Position numbers and translations under genes: made by a program
Part shown: positions 26,546-35,565 of the stretch, piece after piece
Layout of the letters: every line of letters starts with the position of its first letter
Position numbering within the stretch: the stretch's first letter is position 1
Notes under the pieces: model-generated
What the model was told of the DNA's origin: nothing
Seen by the model: only the letters and a program-made list of their open reading frames with translations
Database searches by the model: none
Source of the DNA: Pseudomonas serbica
Lineage (GTDB): Bacteria > Pseudomonadota > Gammaproteobacteria > Pseudomonadales > Pseudomonadaceae
Assembly: GCF_028823535.1 (NCBI RefSeq)
Contig: NZ_JAQIYM010000017.1
Location: 62,001 to 126,000 of the forward strand
Direction of reading: 5' to 3'
DNA: 64,000 nucleotides

Positions 26546-27961
26546 ATGAACACCACCGAAAGCCTCAAGGACTACCAGCGCGTTCGCCTGCTGGCGATCC
26601 GCTCGCTGTTCGAGATCATCGAGCAGTCCAGTGAAGGCACGGTGATCGTCGACCGTGACGCCAACATCGTCTGGATGAACGAGCGCTATGCCAAGCGATT
26701 CGGCCTGCAATCGGCCGAAGGCGCCATCGGCAAGGCCTGCGAAAGTGTGATCCCCGGCAGCCTGTTGCGCGAAGTAGTACGCACCGGCCGACCAATTCTG
26801 CTCGACATGCAGGACACTCCCAAGGAGCCGCTGGTGGTCATGCGCCTGCCGATCCACGACGATGCCGGCGAGGTGATCGGTGCCATCGGCTTCGCCTTGT
26901 TCGATGAGTTGCACAGCCTGTCGCCGATGCTCAAGCGCTACATGAGCATGCAGCAGGAGCTTGCCTGCACACGATCGCTGCTGCGGGCACGCCAGACCAA
27001 ATACAACTTCGCCCACTTTATCGGCACCAGCGCCGCCAGCCTGGAAGTCAAGCGCCGCGCCCGGCGCAGCGCAAGTACCGACTCGCCGGTTTTGCTGCTC
27101 GGTGAGACCGGCACCGGCAAGGAATTGCTGGCACAGGCGATCCATAATGCATCGCCGCGAGCACACAAGGCGTTTGTCAGCATCAACAGTGCGGCGATCC
27201 CGGAATCCCTGCTGGAAGCCGAGTTCTTCGGCACCGCCCCTGGCGCCTTTACCGGCGCCGACCGCAAAGGCCGCGCCGGCAAGTTGCAGATCGCCCAGGG
27301 CGGAACGTTGTTCCTCGATGAAATCGGCGACATGCCATTGCCGCTGCAAAGTAAATTGCTGCGGGTGCTGCAAGAAAAGGAGTTCGAGCCGGTCGGCTCC
27401 AACGAGGTGATCCAGAGCGATGTGCGAATCATCGCCGCGACCTCGACCGACCTGGAAGCGGCGATCAAGCGTGGCGAATTTCGCGCCGATCTGTACTACC
27501 GCCTCAATGTCCTGCCTATCCAGGTTCCACCGCTGCGCGAGCGCCTCGACGACCTGCCCGCCCTTAGCGAGGCGATCCTTGAAGAGCTGCGCAGCCAGCA
27601 CGAATTGAACAGCGAAGCGCTGGCGCTTTTAGGCCAGCATGCCTGGCCGGGGAACATTCGCGAACTGCGTAACGTACTGGAGCGGGCGGCGTTGCTCAGT
27701 GATGACCTGCGGCTGACGGTGGTGGATATCCGCGCTTCGATCGGGACTTTTATGCCGGTTGCGCGCGTGGCGCCGTTGTCTGTCGAGCCGGTGCAGCATG
27801 AGACGTTCAGTGCAGCCCGTGAGCGTTTTGACCGGCAAGTGATCGAAAACGCCTTGGCGCAATGCGGGGGTAAGGTGATTGAAGCGGCGGCCCGATTGGG
27901 GCTGGGGCGGTCGACGCTGTACAAGAAAATGGTGGCACTGGGGATTGTAGAGTCTCAATAG
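26546..27961 (+). CDS. hbcR: Sigma-54-dependent activator of 3-hydroxybutyrate catabolism (HbcR-like)
   Basis: 471 aa bacterial enhancer-binding protein. An N-terminal PAS-type sensor (about 20-125) precedes an AAA+ domain with Walker A GETGTGKE (186-193), the sigma-54 contact loop GAFTGA (233-238) and Walker B TLFLDEIGD, then a C-terminal Fis-type helix-turn-helix (GGKVIEAAARLGLGRSTLYKKM). It lies directly upstream of the permease, bdhA and acetoacetyl-CoA synthetase genes, as PA2005 (HbcR) does in P. aeruginosa. The start ATG at 26546 is preceded by AGGACC; the longer frame reads through the REP doublet and is artificial. Confidence 0.88.
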   Translation: MNTTESLKDYQRVRLLAIRSLFEIIEQSSEGTVIVDRDANIVWMNERYAKRFGLQSAEGAIGKACESVIPGSLLREVVRTGRPILLDMQDTPKEPLVVMRLPIHDDAGEVIGAIGFALFDELHSLSPMLKRYMSMQQELACTRSLLRARQTKYNFAHFIGTSAASLEVKRRARRSASTDSPVLLLGETGTGKELLAQAIHNASPRAHKAFVSINSAAIPESLLEAEFFGTAPGAFTGADRKGRAGKLQIAQGGTLFLDEIGDMPLPLQSKLLRVLQEKEFEPVGSNEVIQSDVRIIAATSTDLEAAIKRGEFRADLYYRLNVLPIQVPPLRERLDDLPALSEAILEELRSQHELNSEALALLGQHAWPGNIRELRNVLERAALLSDDLRLTVVDIRASIGTFMPVARVAPLSVEPVQHETFSAARERFDRQVIENALAQCGGKVIEAAARLGLGRSTLYKKMVALGIVESQ

Positions 27962-27962
27962 C

Positions 27963-27976
27963 GAGACATATGTCTC
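27963..27976. promoter_or_regulatory. 14-bp perfect palindrome, candidate activator site
   Basis: GAGACATATGTCTC starts 1 bp after the hbcR stop codon and lies 203 bp upstream of the -24 element. GAGACA/TGTCT half-sites recur at 28110-28116 and 28135-28140 (AGACAA-N17-TTGTCT), suggesting upstream activator sequences for HbcR. Confidence 0.55.
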
Positions 27977-27995
27977 CATTAGTAGATACGGCCTT

Positions 27996-28077
27996 TTCGC
28001 GAGCAAGCCCGCTCCCACAGGGATACCGTATGGCTTGAATAATGCGTCACCTGTAGGCGCGGACTTGCCCGCGATGG
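27996..28077. repeat. REP doublet, second arm diverged
   Basis: First arm TTCGCGAGCAAGCCCGCTCC (27996-28015) is canonical. The second (28051-28077, TAGGCGCGGACTTGCCCGCG) belongs to a diverged REP variant. Confidence 0.8.
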
Positions 28078-28178
28078 GGGGCCGGAACATTCGCCGAAAA
28101 TCTCAAAAAAGAGACAAGACTATCCGTCACTGGTTTGTCTGATTAGATATTTCGTTATATTTCAACGACTTAGACTTA

Positions 28179-28195
28179 TGGCACGAAACTCGCTA
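28179..28195 (+). promoter_or_regulatory. Sigma-54 (-24/-12) promoter for the hydroxybutyrate genes
   Basis: TGGCAC-N5-TCGC matches the TGGCAC-N5-TTGC consensus at all but one base, with exact GG-to-GC spacing. It lies 55 bp upstream of the permease start and downstream of a sigma-54 activator gene. Confidence 0.8.
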
Positions 28196-28250
28196 TAGCC
28201 CCTCCCCACAACGTACTACCTTACAAAAATAACAATCCAGGAGACACTCC

Positions 28251-29642
28251 ATGAGTGTGATCATTGCCTTGGCAGCCCTCACGCTGCTGATGCTGGCCGC
28301 TTACCGTGGCTACAGCGTTATCCTTTTTGCCCCGATTGCCGCCCTCGGCGCCGTCCTGCTCACCGATCCTTCCGCCGTCGCCCCTGCCTTCACCGGGGTG
28401 TTCATGGAAAAAATGGTCGGATTCATCAAACTCTATTTCCCGGTATTCCTGCTGGGCGCGGTGTTCGGCAAACTCATCGAGTTGTCTGGCTTCTCACGCT
28501 CAATCGTCGCGGCCGCCATTCGCCTGCTCGGCACCCGCCAGGCGATGCTGGTGATCGTGCTGGTTTGCGCCTTGCTGACCTACGGCGGCGTCTCGCTGTT
28601 CGTGGTGGTGTTCGCGGTCTATCCGTTTGCCGCGGAAATGTTCCGCCAGAGCAACATCCCCAAGCGCTTGATCCCGGCGACCATCGCCCTCGGCGCTTTT
28701 TCGTTCACCATGGATGCCCTGCCCGGCACCCCGCAGATCCAGAACATCATCCCCAGCACCTTCTTCAACACAACCGCCTGGGCTGCGCCCTGGCTGGGCT
28801 TGATTGGTGCGATCTTCGTGGTCTGCGCCGGCATGCTGTTTCTGCAGCGCCAGCGCAACAAGGCCCAACGCGCCGGTGAAGGTTATGGAACGGACCTGCG
28901 CAACGAGCCGGAAACCGCCGCCGACATCAAGCTGCCTAACCCCTGGATCGCCCTGTCGCCTTTGTTGGCCGTGGGCATCATGAACCTGCTGTTCACCCAG
29001 TGGATTCCGCAGTGGTACGGCAAGACCCACAGCCTCGCACTGCCGGGCATGGCCGCACCGGTGACCACTGAAATCGCCAAGCTGACGGCGATATGGGCCG
29101 TTCAAGCCGCGCTGCTCGTCGGCATCCTCATGGTGTTGGTGTTTGGCTTCCAGGCGATTCGCGGCAAACTCGCCGAGGGCAGTAGAAGTGCAGTCGGCGG
29201 TTCGTTGCTGGCGGCGATGAACACCGCGTCGGAGTATGGATTTGGCGCAGTGATCGCCTCCTTGCCGGGGTTCCTGGTATTGGCCGACTGGCTCAAGAGC
29301 ATCCCCAATCCGCTGGTCAATGAAGCGATCACCGTGACCCTGCTGGCCGGCATCACCGGCTCCGCTTCGGGCGGCATGAGCATCGCCCTGGCGGCGATGT
29401 CCGAACAGTTCATCAGCGCCGCCCACGCCGCCAACATCCCGCTGGAAGTCCTGCACCGGGTTGCCGCCATGGCCAGTGGCGGCATGGACACCCTGCCGCA
29501 CAACGGCGCGGTGATTACCCTGCTGGCGGTAACCGGCTTGACCCACCGCGAGGCCTACAAAGACATTTTCTGTATTACGCTGATCAAGACCCTGGCGGTT
29601 TTCGTAGTGATCGGCACTTTCTACGCCACTGGCATTGTGTGA
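28251..29642 (+). CDS. GntP-family permease, probable 3-hydroxybutyrate/short hydroxy acid transporter
   Basis: 463 aa integral membrane protein with about 12 helices, of the gluconate/H+ symporter superfamily. Examples are the segments SVIIALAALTLLMLAAYRG at the start and TLIKTLAVFVVIGTFYATGI at the end; GASFxxTMDAxPGTPQIQN-like loop (about 155-170) is shared with relatives. AGGAGA lies 7 bp before the ATG. Same position as PA2004 next to bdhA and hbcR, so 3-hydroxybutyrate is the likeliest substrate, by context. Confidence 0.85.
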   Translation: MSVIIALAALTLLMLAAYRGYSVILFAPIAALGAVLLTDPSAVAPAFTGVFMEKMVGFIKLYFPVFLLGAVFGKLIELSGFSRSIVAAAIRLLGTRQAMLVIVLVCALLTYGGVSLFVVVFAVYPFAAEMFRQSNIPKRLIPATIALGAFSFTMDALPGTPQIQNIIPSTFFNTTAWAAPWLGLIGAIFVVCAGMLFLQRQRNKAQRAGEGYGTDLRNEPETAADIKLPNPWIALSPLLAVGIMNLLFTQWIPQWYGKTHSLALPGMAAPVTTEIAKLTAIWAVQAALLVGILMVLVFGFQAIRGKLAEGSRSAVGGSLLAAMNTASEYGFGAVIASLPGFLVLADWLKSIPNPLVNEAITVTLLAGITGSASGGMSIALAAMSEQFISAAHAANIPLEVLHRVAAMASGGMDTLPHNGAVITLLAVTGLTHREAYKDIFCITLIKTLAVFVVIGTFYATGIV

Positions 29643-29649
29643 GGTATTG

Positions 29650-30423
29650 ATGACGACTCTTTCGGGCAAGACCGCCTTGGTTACCGGTTCCACCAGCGGC
29701 ATTGGCTTGGGGATAGCCCTGAGCCTGGCCAAGGCCGGCGCCAACCTGATTCTCAACGGATTCGGCGATGCATCCAAGGTGATTGCCGAGGTCGGCCAGT
29801 TCGGCAGCAAGGTCGGCCATCACCCGGCCGATGTCAGCGACCCGGCGCAGATCGCCGACATGATCGCCTACGCCGAGCGTGAATTCGGCGGCGTCGATAT
29901 TCTGGTCAACAACGCCGGTATCCAGCATGTGGCGCCGGTGGACGAGTTCCCGGTGGAGCGCTGGGATTCGATCATTGCCATCAACCTGTCATCGGTCTTC
30001 CACAGCACCCGCCTTGCCTTGCCGGGCATGCGTGCCAAGGGCTGGGGCCGGGTGATCAACATCGCTTCGGTGCATGGCCTGGTGGGTTCGACCGGCAAAG
30101 CCGCCTATGTCGCCGCCAAGCACGGGGTGATCGGGCTGACCAAAGTGGTTGCCCTGGAAACGGCCACCAGCCACATCACCTGCAACGCGATTTGCCCGGG
30201 CTGGGTACTGACGCCCCTGGTGCAGAAGCAGATCGACGATCGCGCCGCCACCGGTATCGAACCGCAGCAGGCTCAGCATGACCTGCTGGCCGAGAAGCAA
30301 CCGTCGCTGGAATTCGTGACGCCTTCGCACCTGGGTGAACTGGTGCTGTTCCTGTGCAGCGAAGCGGGTACCCAGGTGCGTGGTGCGGCATGGAATATCG
30401 ATGGTGGGTGGTTGGCGCAATAA
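29650..30423 (+). CDS. bdhA: 3-hydroxybutyrate dehydrogenase (SDR family)
   Basis: 257 aa NAD-dependent short-chain dehydrogenase converting (R)-3-hydroxybutyrate to acetoacetate. It has the nucleotide motif TGSTSGIGLGIA (about 13-24), NNAG (about 88-91), catalytic Ser and YVAAK (Tyr-x3-Lys, about 152-156) and the C-terminal GAAWNIDGGWLAQ. GAGG lies 6 bp upstream of the ATG, 7 bp after the permease stop. Middle gene of the operon. Confidence 0.94.
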   Translation: MTTLSGKTALVTGSTSGIGLGIALSLAKAGANLILNGFGDASKVIAEVGQFGSKVGHHPADVSDPAQIADMIAYAEREFGGVDILVNNAGIQHVAPVDEFPVERWDSIIAINLSSVFHSTRLALPGMRAKGWGRVINIASVHGLVGSTGKAAYVAAKHGVIGLTKVVALETATSHITCNAICPGWVLTPLVQKQIDDRAATGIEPQQAQHDLLAEKQPSLEFVTPSHLGELVLFLCSEAGTQVRGAAWNIDGGWLAQ

Positions 30424-30432
30424 CCCACAGAT

Positions 30433-30463
30433 GATCGTTCCCACGCTCTGCATGGGAACGATC
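30433..30463. repeat. 31-bp palindromic repeat, copy 1
   Basis: Arms GATCGTTCCCA / TGGGAACGATC around a 9-nt loop; a second copy with a longer perfect stem lies at 48701-48731. It sits between bdhA and the CoA synthetase gene, unlike the REP family in sequence, and could attenuate or stabilise mRNA there. Confidence 0.8.
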
Positions 30464-30491
30464 TGGCACCCGACTGGAAGAAGAGGCACAC

Positions 30492-32447
30492 ATGTCCGAC
30501 ATCCTCTGGCAACCCACCGCCGAGCGCATTGGCAAGACTCGCATGGAGGCCTTTCGGCGCTTCATCAATCAACGCCACCACCTGCACATCGACGACTATC
30601 CCGCCCTGCACCAGTGGTCAATCGATCAGCGCCCAGACTTCTGGCAAGACATCGTCGACTTCTTCGACATCCGCTTCCATGAGCAACCCGATGCAGTCCT
30701 CCTGGAAGGGCCGCAAATGCCCAGCGCCCAGTGGTTCCCCGGCGCGACCCTGAACTTTGCCGAACACCTGCTGAGCCGTCGTGACGACGCCGTGGCAGTG
30801 GTGGCCGTGGCTGAAAACGGTCAGCGTGAGCACTTGACCTGGGCCGAATTGGCGGAGCACGTCGCCGGCTTTCAGAAGGGATTGATCGCGGCCGGTGTCG
30901 GCCTCGGCGACCGGGTGGCGGCGTGCATGCCCAATACCTGGCAAACCCTGGTGGCCATGCTCGCCACCACCAGCCTCGGGGCCATCTGGTCTTGCTCTTC
31001 GCCAGACTTCGGCACACAAGGGGTGATCGACCGCTTCGGCCAGATCGAACCGAAAGTGTTGGTCACCTGCGCCGGCTATCGTTACGCCGGCAAGGAGATC
31101 GACCAGACCGCCAAGCTCAACGAAATCCTTGAGCGCCTGCCGACCTTGCAACAACTGGTCATCGTGCCTTACGCCCGGCCCAAAGCCCGCATCGAAGACT
31201 TCCATACCCAAGCCAACGTCACGCTCTGGGATGACTTCCATGAACCCGGCGGCGAACCGGATTTCGTCCCGGTGCCCTTCGCCCATCCGCTGTACATCCT
31301 CTACTCCAGCGGCACCACCGGCGTGCCCAAATGCATCATCCACAGCACCGGCGGCGTGCTGCTGCAACACGTCAAGGAACACGGGCTGCATTGCGATCTC
31401 GGCCCCGGTGACCGCTTGTTCTACTACACCACTTGCGGCTGGATGATGTGGAACTGGCTGGTATCGGCCCTGGCGGTGGGCAGCGCCGTTGTGCTGTACG
31501 ATGGCTCACCGTTCCAGCCCGACGCCGAACGCTTGATCGACCTGATCGACGACGAGGGCATCACGGTATTCGGCACCAGCCCCAAGTACCTGGCCACCCT
31601 GGAAAGCAGCGGCATGAAGCCTGGGCAAAGCCATGACTTGAGCAGCCTCAAGACCTTGCTCTGTACCGGTTCGGCGCTGTCGCCGCAAAGCTACGACTAC
31701 GTCTATCGGGATTTCAAGGCCGACCTGTGCCTGGCGTCGATGTCGGGCGGTACCGACATCGTCTCGTGCTTTGTCAACGGCAACCCCTGGCAGCCGGTGC
31801 GCCGGGGCGAAATCCAGGGCAAGAGCCTGGCCATGGCCGTGGAGGTGTGGAACGACCAGGGCCATCCGGTGATCGGCGAAAAAGGCGAGCTGGTGTGTAC
31901 CCGGCACTTCCCCGCGATGCCCATCGGCCTGTGGCACGACCCGGACGGCGAAAAACTCCGCGCCTCGTATTTCAGCCAGTTTCCCGGCGTCTGGGCGCAG
32001 GGCGACTACGCCGAACAACGGCCCCATGGCGCAATGATGATCCACGGCCGCTCAGACGCTGTACTCAATCCTGGTGGCGTACGCATCGGCACCGCGGAAA
32101 TCTATCGCCAGGTGGAGAAAGTCCCGCAAGTGCTCGACAGCGTGGCCATTGGGCAGCAATGGCACGATGATGTGCGGATCGTGCTGTTCGTGCGCTTACG
32201 CGATGGGGTGGCACTCGACGATGCGCTGCAGCAGCAGATCCGCCAGGTCATTCGCGCCAACACCACGCCGCGGCATGTACCGGCGAAGATTGTCGCGGTG
32301 ACCGACATTCCGCGAACCATCAGCGGTAAAGTCGTAGAACTGGCAGTGCGCAATGTAGTGCACGGGCAAAAAGTGAAAAACACCGATGCCCTGGCCAACC
32401 CTCAAGCGCTCGAGCAATTCCGCAACCGTCCCGAACTCCAGGACTGA
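30492..32447 (+). CDS. Acetoacetate--CoA ligase (acetoacetyl-CoA synthetase)
   Basis: 651 aa ANL-superfamily enzyme activating acetoacetate with ATP and CoA, which feeds the product of BdhA into thiolysis. N-terminal ACAS segment (RMEAFRRFINQRHHLHIDDYPALHQWSIDQ), AMP motif LYILYSSGTTGVPKCIIHS (about 270-288), a TTCGWMMWNWLVSAL block typical of the family, GDYAEQRPHGAMMIHGRSDAVLNPGG and C-terminal Lys in RTISGKVVELAVR. GAAGAGG upstream of the ATG. Third structural gene of the hydroxybutyrate set. Confidence 0.93.
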   Translation: MSDILWQPTAERIGKTRMEAFRRFINQRHHLHIDDYPALHQWSIDQRPDFWQDIVDFFDIRFHEQPDAVLLEGPQMPSAQWFPGATLNFAEHLLSRRDDAVAVVAVAENGQREHLTWAELAEHVAGFQKGLIAAGVGLGDRVAACMPNTWQTLVAMLATTSLGAIWSCSSPDFGTQGVIDRFGQIEPKVLVTCAGYRYAGKEIDQTAKLNEILERLPTLQQLVIVPYARPKARIEDFHTQANVTLWDDFHEPGGEPDFVPVPFAHPLYILYSSGTTGVPKCIIHSTGGVLLQHVKEHGLHCDLGPGDRLFYYTTCGWMMWNWLVSALAVGSAVVLYDGSPFQPDAERLIDLIDDEGITVFGTSPKYLATLESSGMKPGQSHDLSSLKTLLCTGSALSPQSYDYVYRDFKADLCLASMSGGTDIVSCFVNGNPWQPVRRGEIQGKSLAMAVEVWNDQGHPVIGEKGELVCTRHFPAMPIGLWHDPDGEKLRASYFSQFPGVWAQGDYAEQRPHGAMMIHGRSDAVLNPGGVRIGTAEIYRQVEKVPQVLDSVAIGQQWHDDVRIVLFVRLRDGVALDDALQQQIRQVIRANTTPRHVPAKIVAVTDIPRTISGKVVELAVRNVVHGQKVKNTDALANPQALEQFRNRPELQD

Positions 32448-32604
32448 AATACCCCCCCCTCGACGTGCAATACGTCGATTTCCATGGCAAAAAGCACCCG
32501 CGAAGCATTCAATGATAAAAATGACCTGAAGCAGGTCATCCAGCGTCTACTGCCCTGCAAGGACAGTAGACGCCGCCACACCGACTTATGTGCAGGACAA
32601 CTTG

Positions 32605-35142
32605 ATGAACGCATCACCAACCGGCAGCGATGCCCAGGCCCTGATTGCCAGACTCGACTGGGCGAACAGTCCGCTAGGCGCTGCCGGTACCTGGCCGCAG
32701 AGCCTGCGTACCGCCGTGGACATCGTGATTCATTCGCCGATGCCGATGCTGCTGCTCTGGGGGCCGCAACTGACGCAGATCTATAACGACGGCTTCGCGC
32801 TACTCGCCGGCAGCAAGCATCCGCACGCTTTCGGACAGCCAACCCACCAGATCTGGCCCGAATTAAAGGACTTTACCGACCCGATTTACAACGCGGTCCT
32901 ACAAGGCCAGGTGCGAACCTACAGTGAACAGCGCTTCACCCTACAGCGCGACGGTATCGATTCCGACTTCTGGCTGGACCTGACCTACAGCCCCATCCGT
33001 GACGAAAACGCCCAGGTCGCCGGGATCCTGGTCACCGCCATCGAAACCAACGAGCGCCGGCGCATCGCCCTTGAACTGGAACAGCGCTCCGCCGCGAGCC
33101 TCAAGGCCCAGCAAGACACCGAGGAGCGCCTGCAATTGGCCCTCGCCGCCACCGACGCGGTCGGCACCTGGGATTGGGACATCAGTGAGGACCGCTTCAT
33201 CGCCGACGCCCATTTCGCCCAATTGCACGGCATTGAACCCTCCCTGTCCAGCCAGCTACCGATCAGCGAATACCTGCACGGCGTCCACCCCGAAGACCGC
33301 ACCTTGATCGCCCGCAGCATCAAGCATTGCATCACTCACGGCACTGAATACGCCGAGGAATACCGCCTGTTGCAAGCCGATGGCCAGTTGCGCTGGGTGT
33401 TCGCCCGCGGACGTTGCTACAAGGATCACCACGGCCGGCCGATCCGCTTCCTCGGTGCCGCCCTGGACCTGACCGATCGCAAAAACACCGAGCAGGCCTT
33501 GCGCCAGAGCCAGACCGAGCTGCAGTTGATCATCAATGCCATGCCGATCCTGATCAGCTACGTCGACCGCCAGGAGCGCTTTCGCCTGAATAACGCCGCC
33601 TACCTCGACTGGTATGGCCTGACGCCCCAGGAACTCTATGGCCGCACCATCCTTGAAGTGCTGGGCGAGGAGGCCTATGCCCTGCGCGCCGAGTACATCG
33701 CCCAGGCCCTGGCCGGCAAGGCCTGCTGCTTCAGCATCAGCACCCCGCACCGCGATGGCAGCATCCGCCAGGCGCTGATGAATTACCTGCCGCGTCACGG
33801 TGCAGATGGCGCGGTGAATGGTTTCTATATCTTCGTCATCGACGAAACCGAGCGTAAACAGACCGAAGAAGCCCTGCGCAACCTCAACGAAACCCTCGAG
33901 GAACGGGTGAGCGCCCGTACCCGACAACTGGCCGAGGCCAATGAAAAACTGCTCAGCGAAATGTTCGAACGCGAGCGCGCCGAAGAAGCCCTGCGCCATG
34001 CGCAAAAGATGGAAGCGGTCGGCCAGCTTACCGGCGGCATCGCCCATGACTTCAACAACATGCTCACCGGCATCATTGGCAGCCTCGACCTGATGCAACG
34101 CTACATTGCCGAAGGCCGCGCCGCCGAAATCACTCGCTTCACCGAGGCCGCGGTTTCCTCGGCCAACCGCGCCGCCGCCCTCACCCATCGCCTGCTGGCG
34201 TTCTCCAGACGGCAGTCGCTGGATCGCAAGACACTGAACGCCAATGACCTGATCCACTCCCTGGAGGACCTGCTAAGCCGGACCAAGGGCGACCATATCG
34301 AACTCAAGCTGCAACTGGCCAAGGACGTCTGGCCGGTCAGCACCGATGTCAGCCAGCTGGAAAACGCCCTGCTCAACCTGGTGATCAATGCCCGGGACGC
34401 CATGCCCGATGGTGGCCAGCTGTGCATCGAGACCGCCAATGTCTATCTGGACGGCAGTGACATCACCACCCTGGAGCCGGTCAAGGCCGGGGATTACCTG
34501 ATGATCGCGGTCAGTGACAATGGCACCGGCATGACCCCAAAGGTTTTGGCCAAGGCGTTCGACCCGTTCTTCACCACCAAACCCATCGGCCAGGGCACCG
34601 GATTGGGCTTGTCGATGATCTACGGGTTCGCCCAGCAGTCCGGTGGCCACGTGACCCTGTTCAGCATGCCCGGCCAAGGCACCAGTGTGCGCCTGTATTT
34701 GCCGCGGCTATTGGGCCAGGAGCCGCAGGATGTCCTATCGCCGGTGATCGGCGAAACACCGTCGGCGATTGCCGGCGAAACGGTCGTGCTGGTGGAAGAC
34801 GACCCGGCGGTGCGCATGCTGGTCTTCGATCTGCTCAAGGAGTTGGGTTATCACGCCTATGAAGCCGAAGACGCGAAGACCGCCCTGCCCTTGCTCGAAT
34901 CCGACCTGCGGGTCGATCTGTTGGTCACCGATGTCGGGCTACCCGGGATGAACGGCCGGCAACTGGCCGAGATTGCCCGTCAGCATCGGCCCGAGCTGAA
35001 AGTGCTGTTCATGACCGGATACGCGCAAATGGCCGCCGAACGCCAGGGCTTTCTCGAAGATGGCATGGACATGGTGGCCAAGCCGTTTTCCATTGATCTG
35101 TTGGCCAACAAGATTCGCACGATGATCGGCCAACCGCAGTGA
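32605..35142 (+). CDS. Hybrid sensor histidine kinase with PAS domains and C-terminal receiver
   Basis: 845 aa. Order: GAF/PAS-like N-terminal sensor (about 1-145), PAS (about 160-290, WDWDISEDRF...), PAS (about 300-420), coiled coil (ERVSARTRQLAEANEKLLSEM), HisKA with His481 in GGIAHDFNNML, HATPase with NLVINARDAM, and GQGTGLGLSMIYGFAQQ, and a receiver domain with Asp776 in LLVTDVGLPGMNG. No membrane helix, so it is cytoplasmic. No dedicated response regulator is adjacent. I chose ATG 32605 (AGGA 7 bp upstream); GTG 32590 is possible. Ligand unknown. Confidence 0.9.
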   Translation: MNASPTGSDAQALIARLDWANSPLGAAGTWPQSLRTAVDIVIHSPMPMLLLWGPQLTQIYNDGFALLAGSKHPHAFGQPTHQIWPELKDFTDPIYNAVLQGQVRTYSEQRFTLQRDGIDSDFWLDLTYSPIRDENAQVAGILVTAIETNERRRIALELEQRSAASLKAQQDTEERLQLALAATDAVGTWDWDISEDRFIADAHFAQLHGIEPSLSSQLPISEYLHGVHPEDRTLIARSIKHCITHGTEYAEEYRLLQADGQLRWVFARGRCYKDHHGRPIRFLGAALDLTDRKNTEQALRQSQTELQLIINAMPILISYVDRQERFRLNNAAYLDWYGLTPQELYGRTILEVLGEEAYALRAEYIAQALAGKACCFSISTPHRDGSIRQALMNYLPRHGADGAVNGFYIFVIDETERKQTEEALRNLNETLEERVSARTRQLAEANEKLLSEMFERERAEEALRHAQKMEAVGQLTGGIAHDFNNMLTGIIGSLDLMQRYIAEGRAAEITRFTEAAVSSANRAAALTHRLLAFSRRQSLDRKTLNANDLIHSLEDLLSRTKGDHIELKLQLAKDVWPVSTDVSQLENALLNLVINARDAMPDGGQLCIETANVYLDGSDITTLEPVKAGDYLMIAVSDNGTGMTPKVLAKAFDPFFTTKPIGQGTGLGLSMIYGFAQQSGGHVTLFSMPGQGTSVRLYLPRLLGQEPQDVLSPVIGETPSAIAGETVVLVEDDPAVRMLVFDLLKELGYHAYEAEDAKTALPLLESDLRVDLLVTDVGLPGMNGRQLAEIARQHRPELKVLFMTGYAQMAAERQGFLEDGMDMVAKPFSIDLLANKIRTMIGQPQ

Positions 35143-35196
35143 GTTAGGGCATAATCGCGCGCCACGCTGTCAAGACCGTTGCAAGGTATCTACCCC

Positions 35197-35472
35197 ATGA
35201 AAGCTCAAGCCCGCCATATCCTGGTGAAAACCTCGGAAGAAGCCGAGCAACTCAAGCAACGCATCGCCAAAGGCGAAGCCTTCGATGTGTTGGCCAAGAA
35301 GTACTCCACCTGCCCGTCCGGCAAACGCGGTGGCGACCTGGGCGAAGTGCGGCCGGGGCAGATGGTCGGTGCGATCGATGCAGTGATCTTCAAGAAACCG
35401 TTGCGGGTGGTGCATGGGCCGATCAAGAGCAAGTTCGGGTATCACCTGGTGCAGGTGTTTTACCGGGATTGA
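35197..35472 (+). CDS. Small parvulin-type peptidyl-prolyl cis-trans isomerase, second copy
   Basis: 91 aa single-domain cytoplasmic parvulin: MKAQARHILVKTSEEAEQLK, STCPSGKRGGDLGEVRPGQM and KFGYHLVQVFYRD. It is clearly related to the protein at 20453 but diverged, basic where the other is neutral. ATG at 35197 preferred to one six codons upstream. Ends just before a REP doublet. Confidence 0.93.
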   Translation: MKAQARHILVKTSEEAEQLKQRIAKGEAFDVLAKKYSTCPSGKRGGDLGEVRPGQMVGAIDAVIFKKPLRVVHGPIKSKFGYHLVQVFYRD

Positions 35473-35492
35473 CTCGTCAGGTTCAGGGCCTC

Positions 35493-35553
35493 TTCGCGAG
35501 CAAGCCCGCTCCCACAGGGGATCCTCAGTGTCCCCTGTGGGAGCGAGCCAGCG
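35493..35553. repeat. REP doublet, second arm truncated
   Basis: First arm TTCGCGAGCAAGCCCGCTCC; the second arm GTGGGAGCGAGCCAGCGG breaks off before TGCTCGCGA. Confidence 0.8.
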
Positions 35554-35565
35554 GCCATCCTCCAC

